Positions 13,271-18,226 of a DNA stretch of 18,226 bases are shown here, piece after piece. A program made the translations under genes and the position numbers. Position 1 is the stretch's first letter; every line of letters begins with the position of its first letter. The notes under the pieces were generated by a model. That model did no database searches. It was given only the letters and a program-made list of their open reading frames with translations, and was not told the DNA's origin. This DNA comes from Dehalococcoidales bacterium (GTDB lineage: Bacteria > Chloroflexota > Dehalococcoidia > Dehalococcoidales > RBG-16-60-22): the NCBI GenBank assembly GCA_016926115.1, contig JAFGPF010000066.1, positions 1 through 18,226 of the forward strand, given 5' to 3'.

Positions 13271-14035
13271 TTACTTCGTCAACCTCCGCCGCATGGTCAC
13301 CAGCGTTATCCCGAAGAACACCACCGCCCAAGCTATTATAACACCCAGCGCCAGCAGCATGTCCGCGTGGAACTCCCCCTGGAACAGCCCCCGCGTCAGT
13401 TTAGCTGCCGGCGTCAGCGGTGCAATCCAGCTCAGCTTCTGCACGATGTCTGGAAACCGCGTAAGCGGGAAGAAAACACCGGCCAGCAGGAACATCGGCG
13501 TGATGACCAGGGTGAAATAGAAGTTGAACGTATATATGGAAGGCACGATAGACGTAACGAACAGCGATATCGAAGCAAACATCACCCCGGACAGCGCCGC
13601 CACCAGGGGTATCAGCAGCGCCCAGAAAGAAGGCACCAGCTGGAAAGCCGCCGCTATCGCCAGTATGACACACCCGGTCATGAAGGAGCGGGTGGCCCCC
13701 CAGAATATCTCTCCGGCGGTAATGTCCTCCACGTTCAGCGGCGTCGCCAGTATCGCATCGAACGTGTAGTGGTGCTCCATGCGGAAGTAACTGCCGTAGG
13801 TGCATTCGAAGCTGGCGGCGAACATGGCATAGGCAATGATTATACCCGGCGCCAGGAACTCTATATATCTCTGCTCGCCGATGTCCCCGATGAAAGCCCC
13901 CATCCCCATCCCGAAAGCCAGCAGGACGAGAATCGGCTCGATGATAGCGCCGGCGCCCTCCGAGTGCCAGAGTCGGAAAAAGACATCCCGGTTACGCTGC
14001 CAGAGCCGGAAAAAACGCCAGGAAGGATATCTCAT
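13271..14035 (-). CDS. ABC-2 type exporter permease (NodJ/DrrB-like)
   Basis: A 254-residue integral membrane protein. Six hydrophobic segments are visible: around 31-50 (IIEPILVLLAFGMGMGAFIG), 62-80, 114-134, 137-162, 170-190 (with TPMFLLAGVFFPLTRFP) and 226-246. The ABC-2 signature 'F..ILATPL...DI..GEI.WG..R' (about 92-116) and 'W..PLTPA..L.R' follow the NodJ/DrrB pattern. It forms the membrane part of an exporter with the ATPase encoded directly upstream; the two genes overlap by ATGA (14032-14035). Cargo is unknown; relatives move antibiotics, polysaccharides or lipids. The basic N-terminus (RYPSWRFFRLWQRNRD) is consistent with inside topology. Confidence 0.9.
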   Translation of the reverse strand: MRYPSWRFFRLWQRNRDVFFRLWHSEGAGAIIEPILVLLAFGMGMGAFIGDIGEQRYIEFLAPGIIIAYAMFAASFECTYGSYFRMEHHYTFDAILATPLNVEDITAGEIFWGATRSFMTGCVILAIAAAFQLVPSFWALLIPLVAALSGVMFASISLFVTSIVPSIYTFNFYFTLVITPMFLLAGVFFPLTRFPDIVQKLSWIAPLTPAAKLTRGLFQGEFHADMLLALGVIIAWAVVFFGITLVTMRRRLTK

Positions 14036-14925
14036 TCGTCCAGCGACCTCCCGGTGAGTTTGAAAAAGACGTCTTCCAGCGTGGGCGCCCGGGATACCCC
14101 GGGAAGACCTTCTCCCTGGCTATCGTCCTCCGGGAAGACATGGATGATTCCGGCAAACTCCTCATATTCAAGCTGCCGTCTCTCCAGCTCCCCGATAATC
14201 CTTTCTCTATCGTCCGTAGTTATGTCAATCTCCCACACGTGACTGCTCATGTACTTTTTCACCAGCGCCTGAGGAGTATCGATGTCGATGATTCTCCCCT
14301 GGTGGATTATCGCCACCCTCCCGCAGAGTCGCGCCGCCTCCTCCATGTTCTGCGTGCACAGCAGCTGGGTAATCCCCTGGCTTTTCAGTTCCCGCAGCTT
14401 CCGCCAGACCATGTGCCTCGCCTGCGGGTCCAGTCCTATCGAGGGCTCGTCCAGGATGATGATTTTCGGCGCGTTGACCAGCCCCCTGCCAATCAGCAGG
14501 CGCCGCTTCATCCCCCCGGATAGCTCGTCGATTTTGTTATCGCGCTTCTCTTCCAGCGCCATGGACTGCAGTATCTCCACGCTGCGCTGGTACGCCACTT
14601 TTTTAGGTATGGCGAAGTACCGGGCGAAGGTCATCAGGTTCTGTATCACCGTCAGGTCCTCGTCGAGGTTATCTACCTGCGGGATGACCCCCAGCACCGC
14701 CTTGACCTCTCGGGGGTATTTTTTAAGGTCTTTACCGTCCACCCATATCTCGCCGCCGGTCACCGGCGATACGGCGGTTATCATCCTGATAAGGGTGGTT
14801 TTACCCGCGCCGTTAGGTCCCAGCAGACCGAAGCACTCGCCTTCTTCAATCTCCAGGTTGACGCCGTCCACGGCAGTCAGTTCCTTGAACTTCTTGGATA
14901 GATTTACAGTCTTGATAATAGCCAT
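14032..14925 (-). CDS. ABC exporter ATPase (NodI/DrrA-like) with Gln in the H-loop
   Basis: A 297-residue nucleotide-binding subunit. Seen: Walker A GPNGAGKT (36-43), Q-loop IPQVDNL (81-87), signature LSGGM (135-139), Walker B IIILDEP (155-161), D-loop GLDP, and a C-terminal DUF4162-like extension (from about 228) ending APTLEDVFFKLTGR. The H-loop reads LLCTQNMEEA, so the switch His is Gln192; the raw codon is CAG. ATG 14925 is chosen because family similarity starts at MAIIKTVNLS and the promoter at 14964-14992 would start transcription downstream of the earlier in-frame GTG at 14961. No Shine-Dalgarno is obvious. It powers the permease encoded next. Confidence 0.9.
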   Translation of the reverse strand: MAIIKTVNLSKKFKELTAVDGVNLEIEEGECFGLLGPNGAGKTTLIRMITAVSPVTGGEIWVDGKDLKKYPREVKAVLGVIPQVDNLDEDLTVIQNLMTFARYFAIPKKVAYQRSVEILQSMALEEKRDNKIDELSGGMKRRLLIGRGLVNAPKIIILDEPSIGLDPQARHMVWRKLRELKSQGITQLLCTQNMEEAARLCGRVAIIHQGRIIDIDTPQALVKKYMSSHVWEIDITTDDRERIIGELERRQLEYEEFAGIIHVFPEDDSQGEGLPGVSRAPTLEDVFFKLTGRSLDE

Positions 14926-14963
14926 AATTATACACTCGCAAAAAAGCCGGGGGGCACCCACAC

Positions 14964-14992
14964 ATCATAGCAGGTTTGTGACTCACTCACAA
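14964..14992 (-). promoter_or_regulatory. Promoter of the ABC/dut operon with an overlapping palindrome
   Basis: Read on the minus strand: TTGTGA (14992-14987), a 17-base spacer, TATGAT (14969-14964), with TGC directly before the -10 (extended -10). The start would be near 14957, giving a leader of about 32 bases. The -35 is one arm of the inverted repeat TTGTGA-N5-TCACAA (14976-14992), a likely operator. Confidence 0.65.
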
Positions 14993-15041
14993 TAGGGTTT
15001 CACCTTTATTTACGACATTTATCCGTGATTTTCCCGCTTCC

Positions 15042-15070
15042 TTTACAGACACCATGACATTGACTACAAT
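15042..15070 (+). promoter_or_regulatory. Sigma70-like promoter of the HAD gene
   Basis: TTTACA (15042-15047), a 17-base spacer, TACAAT (15065-15070); each hexamer matches consensus at 5 of 6. Transcription would begin near 15077, and the GGAAGGGAG ribosome site precedes ATG 15102. It faces away from the ABC operon promoter, about 50 bases apart. Confidence 0.65.
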
Positions 15071-15101
15071 GTTACCGGTACTTAATGGAAGGGAGCCCGC
15101 T

Positions 15102-15797
15102 ATGATTAAAGCTGTATTTTTTGACCTCTACCAGACGCTGGTGCGCTACGAGCCGCCGCGCGAAAACATAGAATCGGACATTCTCAAGGACTTCGGCATC
15201 GAGGTCAGCCCGGATGCCCTGCGCCGCCCGATAGTCGTCGCCGACGAATTCATCTACAACGAGATTGCCCGCCGCCCCCTGAGCGACCGTTCCACCGAAG
15301 AAAAGATGGCGCTGTACGTGCAGTACCAGGGCATACTCCTCAAGGAAGCCGGGATCGAGTACGACCGGAAAATACTGCCGCCCCTCCTTGGCGCGATGCA
15401 GAAATCACGCATGGACCTGGTGCTCTTCGACGACGTGGCGCCCCTTCTCGACGACCTCAAAGGCAAGGGGCTGACCCTGGGCTTAATATCCAACATCGAA
15501 CAGGACATGACCGAAACGCTGACCGGACTGAAACTCACCTCCTGGCTGGAAATCATCGTCACCTCGCAGGACGTAGCCAGCGGCAAGCCGGGTCCCGAGA
15601 TATTCCAGGAGGCCCTGCGGCGGGCAGGTGTAGCGCCAGAGGAATCGATATACGTCGGCGACCAGTACCAGGTGGACGTCGTCGGTTCCCGCGGCGCCGG
15701 CATGAAGGCGGTACTCGTCGACCGCAACGATTACTACGATGACGACATCGACTGTATTAAAATAAGCAATCTTAATACAGTCGTGGACTACCTGTAG
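15102..15797 (+). CDS. HAD superfamily hydrolase with a DLYQT motif I
   Basis: A 231-residue soluble hydrolase with a C1-type helical cap (about 18-105). Seen: motif I FFDLYQTLV (6-14) with nucleophile Asp8 but Tyr10 where phosphatases usually have a second Asp; motif II LGLISNIEQ (126-134, Ser130); motif III SGKPGPEIF (160-168, Lys162); motif IV YVGDQYQVDVVGSRGAGM (184-201). Asp-x-Tyr is seen in L-2-haloacid dehalogenases and also in many HAD proteins of undefined activity, so neither a phosphatase nor a dehalogenase call is safe. ATG 15102 has a strong ribosome site; the frame is open upstream to 15054, but that region contains the promoter. It ends 1 bp from the convergent DUF2851 stop. 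Confidence 0.87.
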   Translation: MIKAVFFDLYQTLVRYEPPRENIESDILKDFGIEVSPDALRRPIVVADEFIYNEIARRPLSDRSTEEKMALYVQYQGILLKEAGIEYDRKILPPLLGAMQKSRMDLVLFDDVAPLLDDLKGKGLTLGLISNIEQDMTETLTGLKLTSWLEIIVTSQDVASGKPGPEIFQEALRRAGVAPEESIYVGDQYQVDVVGSRGAGMKAVLVDRNDYYDDDIDCIKISNLNTVVDYL

Positions 15798-15798
15798 A

Positions 15799-17058
15799 CT
15801 AAACCAGCGGGCAGTCACGGCACCCGCCCTGCGAGCACAGGGTCTTGTAAATGTGCAATAACCCCTGCTGCCTCCGGGCGGTACTCACGACATACCGGTT
15901 TATCCCCAGCTGCCTCGCCATGTGTCTCTGGAGGGCGTTTTCCGCCAGCGGCGGGTAGCTGCGGTAAATTTCCATGGCTTTAACGGTGAGTCCCGGACGT
16001 GATTCCAACCGTCCCCGGGCAACGGCAAAAGGCAGAAGCACATTAACGACGATTACGGCGGCGCGCTCCCTGCCCAGCAGGGCGGGACAGCCATCCCCTT
16101 CCACCGTTAACGTCCTCTCCATTTCACGCCAGCCATCCTCATTCTTCGCCCCCTCGAGCACGCCCATCAGCCCCTCGATCATCCCCTCTTCCCGGTAGCG
16201 AACCAGCAGTTGGCATATCGCCGTGATACGGCGAACGGGCGAATTGGCCGGCCTGACCTTGAAAAAGCGCCAGCCGTCCGCGGACATCGTCGCCGTTTCC
16301 CGGCAGTCAGCCCATATCCGCTCCGGACTGTTAACAGGATATTCCCCGGCATGCGGCGACGCCGTCAGCCCCGCTATGCCCATCAGTCGTGCCCGGTACT
16401 GCTCCAGGCATTCCGCATCCGGCATTTCTTTGGGGATTTCCGCCTCCAGCCGTTTCAGTGGCATCCGCCCGGCCAGCTCCAGCATCGGCTTTTTGTTCTT
16501 GCTGTACCCCAGCGCCCCCATGATGCCCCGGTAAAGGGACTGGCTGGCTCCCTGCCGCGCTATCTCCTCCCCGAACTCGTCCACCCATGCATCAAAACGC
16601 CGTTCTCCGGCTTCGTCCAGCACGCCGCCGATAAAGTCGGCGTCCCGCCGCCTCAATGCCTTACGGCAGGGCAGCACGTGAGCCGCGGCGGGAATAGCGG
16701 TATCCGTGAACCTCTCCAGCGCCAGCGTCGGTACTCTCTTGCCGTTCTGGAGGATGATGTCTCCGGTCGTGTCGTGCCGGAAGACCACGTGGAGGACGAC
16801 GCGGTTGTAGACGGGGTCACGATGGTGGTGGTGCGCCCGCCAGCCGCTGGACCTGACATGAACCTCAATATCCCCCTTGGTTACCCCGCCTCCGATAGCG
16901 ACCACCGCGTCCCTGAAATCGGCGCCGCGGTCGCCGTTGCGCCTGCCGGGATAAACAACCCTCACCGGCTCGCCCCCCTCCGTTACCAGGTCGTTCCTGC
17001 CGGACAGTCTGTCCTGCCAGATTTGTAGGACTCTATTCTCAGATAGCGTACCCGGCAT
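15799..17058 (-). CDS. DUF2851 family protein
   Basis: A 419-residue cytosolic protein of the DUF2851 family, function not established. Seen: ENRVLQIWQDRL (7-18), the family hallmark GADFRDAVVAI (45-55) followed by GDIEVHVRSSGW (62-73), AHHHHRDPVYNRVVLHVVF (75-93), helical repeats in the middle (GIMGALGYSKNKKPMLELAG), and a Cys-rich end CSQGGCRDCPLV (408-419). Asp47 with Glu65 and His67 in 'D...G(D)IEVH' resembles a PD-(D/E)XK nuclease core, which is inference. AAAGG precedes ATG 17058. It follows the acyl-CoA ligase alpha gene by 38 bases on the same strand and may be cotranscribed. The stop lies 1 bp from the HAD gene stop. Confidence 0.88.
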   Translation of the reverse strand: MPGTLSENRVLQIWQDRLSGRNDLVTEGGEPVRVVYPGRRNGDRGADFRDAVVAIGGGVTKGDIEVHVRSSGWRAHHHHRDPVYNRVVLHVVFRHDTTGDIILQNGKRVPTLALERFTDTAIPAAAHVLPCRKALRRRDADFIGGVLDEAGERRFDAWVDEFGEEIARQGASQSLYRGIMGALGYSKNKKPMLELAGRMPLKRLEAEIPKEMPDAECLEQYRARLMGIAGLTASPHAGEYPVNSPERIWADCRETATMSADGWRFFKVRPANSPVRRITAICQLLVRYREEGMIEGLMGVLEGAKNEDGWREMERTLTVEGDGCPALLGRERAAVIVVNVLLPFAVARGRLESRPGLTVKAMEIYRSYPPLAENALQRHMARQLGINRYVVSTARRQQGLLHIYKTLCSQGGCRDCPLV

Positions 17059-17096
17059 GAATAACCTTTCAGCCGCCGGTTATACCCGTCCCGGGG

Positions 17097-18226
17097 TCAT
17101 TCGTCATGGAGGAGGTACTGCTGGTAGCGGCACATTGCCGCCAGCGAGGCTATGGCGTCTTCGTCATTGGCGTAGCTGGGGATGCCGATTTCCTGGAAGC
17201 CCCTGGACATCCGCCGGTACATTTCCCGGTATCCCAGAGGGTTCACGGCCAAGATGGGCTTATCGGGAAAGTCATTCTTTATACCGGCGAACAGGGCGGG
17301 CACATCTTTGCCGGGTACCCAGTCGACGGCGGCCATGATAATCACCACCGCGTCCACACCGTCGTCTTCCAGCACCGCCCTGGCGGCCGTGGTGTAGGTA
17401 GCCTCGAATCCACTGGCTTCGACGGCTGTCCAGACGTCCACCGGGCTTCTCACCCGCCACCAGTCGGGATAGACGGTCTTGATTTTCTCTCTGGTGGACG
17501 GCGCCAGTTCGGCGATAGCCAGTCCGTTACGCACGCAGGCGTCGACGGCGGTAACGCAGCCGGAGCCTGCCAGGTTGATGATAGCCACCCGGTTGCCCCG
17601 CGGCGGCGGCGCGTACACAAATGCCCTGGCGGTATCCCAGAGCTGCTCGAACTTACTGACACGGATGATTCCCGACTGCCGGAAGGCGGCGGCGTAGACC
17701 CTGTCCTCGCCGGCAACGGAGCCGGTATGGGTGGCGGAAGCCCGGGCGCCGTTTTCCGTGACGGCGGATTTCAGGACGATTATCGGCTTTTCCCTCAGTA
17801 TGCGACGGCTTATTTCCAGGAAACGCTGGCCGTTGTTGATGCTTTCCAGGTACATGCCGATGATTTCCGTACCGGGGTCCGCGCCGAAGTACTCCAGCAT
17901 GTCGCTCTCGTCCACGTCGCACTTGTTCCCCAGGCAGGCTATCTTGCTGATGCCGATTTCGCTGTTTATCAACGGCAGATAGACACCGGTGAAGAGGCCC
18001 GTCTGGCCGATGAAGCCCACCCTGCCGGACCTGATATCGCCTTCGGGGAGGAAAAGCTCGTTCAGGCGTCCGAGGCTCGTATCCAGATGAATGTCGGGAT
18101 TCACGGTGCCGACACTGTTCGGCCCCATGACCCTTACTCCCGCCTGCCGCGCCAGCCGGGCTATTCTCTCCTGCAGGCGGGCGCCGGACTCGTCCATTTC
18201 CCCGAAGCCGGCGGACTCAATGATGA
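17097..18226 (-). CDS. ADP-forming acyl-CoA synthetase, alpha-type subunit (5' end outside window)
   Basis: The frame is open from the right edge (IIESAGFGEMDESGARLQ) to the stop at 17097, about 376 residues. It belongs to the NDP-forming acetyl/acyl-CoA ligase alpha family, which links acyl-CoA cleavage to ATP formation. Seen: the CoA-binding domain end 'AGFGE...GVRVMGPNSVG'; the CoA-ligase domain 'GFIGQTGLF', 'KIACLGNKCDVDESDML' and 'IGMYLESI'; the loop ATHTGSVAGED carrying the likely phospho-His; and a third domain with 'IINLAGSGCVTAVDAC' and 'RSPVDVW'. The protein ends after these domains, so the ATP-grasp (beta) part is not fused at the C-terminus and must be elsewhere, perhaps upstream outside the window. 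An internal ATG at 18197 is not the start, since family similarity continues to the edge. Confidence 0.88.
   Translation of the reverse strand, partial: IIESAGFGEMDESGARLQERIARLARQAGVRVMGPNSVGTVNPDIHLDTSLGRLNELFLPEGDIRSGRVGFIGQTGLFTGVYLPLINSEIGISKIACLGNKCDVDESDMLEYFGADPGTEIIGMYLESINNGQRFLEISRRILREKPIIVLKSAVTENGARASATHTGSVAGEDRVYAAAFRQSGIIRVSKFEQLWDTARAFVYAPPPRGNRVAIINLAGSGCVTAVDACVRNGLAIAELAPSTREKIKTVYPDWWRVRSPVDVWTAVEASGFEATYTTAARAVLEDDGVDAVVIIMAAVDWVPGKDVPALFAGIKNDFPDKPILAVNPLGYREMYRRMSRGFQEIGIPSYANDEDAIASLAAMCRYQQYLLHDE

Noticed and set aside
13163..14242. 359-residue plus-strand ORF opposite the ABC permease
   Set aside because: The composition is dominated by Arg, Gln, His and Pro, typical of an antisense frame. 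The minus-strand permease has clear membrane segments and overlap with the ATPase gene.
16210..17028. 272-residue plus-strand ORF opposite DUF2851
   Set aside because: Antisense shadow; the DUF2851 hallmark residues are on the minus strand.

Overview
The window is about 18.2 kb of gene-dense, GC-rich bacterial DNA, with genes on both strands and several short palindromic repeats in the gaps. The gene mix points to an anaerobic Chloroflexota bacterium of the Dehalococcoidia type. The relevant families are DUF169, DUF6485, an MtnA/MtnP pair, a MetE-like methyltransferase without the folate-binding half, an archaeal-style dUTPase, a one-subunit ADP-forming acyl-CoA ligase alpha protein and DUF2851. 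This placement is an inference from family composition and repeat style; no rRNA or other phylogenetic marker is present. I saw no tRNA, rRNA, CRISPR array, insertion-sequence transposase or phage gene.

Layout. 1-176 is the tail of an upstream gene, possibly PAC2-like, followed by a RimJ/RimL-type acetyltransferase (204-794). 956-6827 holds a methionine-salvage neighbourhood: mtnA, an NTF2/SnoaL-like protein, a DUF169 protein, a 550-bp island of repeats, mtnP, a MetE-core protein overlapping mtnP by 8 bp, and a second acetyltransferase. 6861-8879 has an SLC13-type anion permease with two RCK_C-like domains and a Cys-rich DUF6485 protein, then a 31-residue very basic ORF. 9132-12549 is a tight same-strand block: an APH-like kinase, a radical SAM enzyme, a P-loop kinase and a PHP phosphoesterase. 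On the minus strand, 14925 down to 12751 encodes an ABC exporter ATPase and permease followed by a dUTPase. A HAD hydrolase (15102-15797) is divergent from the ABC operon, with facing sigma70-like promoters. It ends 1 bp from a convergent DUF2851 gene, which lies downstream of a 5'-truncated acyl-CoA ligase alpha gene running off the right edge.

How the genes fit together. MtnP releases adenine and methylthioribose-1-phosphate from methylthioadenosine, and MtnA isomerises that sugar phosphate. The coupled MetE-core protein could supply methionine from homocysteine without a methyl-folate domain. The most unusual locus is the APH-like kinase / radical SAM / P-loop kinase / PHP block. The two kinases are families usually met as one fused polypeptide (COG2187-COG0645); here they are separate genes with a radical SAM gene between them, and the P-loop kinase has an odd Walker A (GLPGTWKT). 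It is the best candidate here for an undescribed pathway, but its substrate cannot be read from the sequence.
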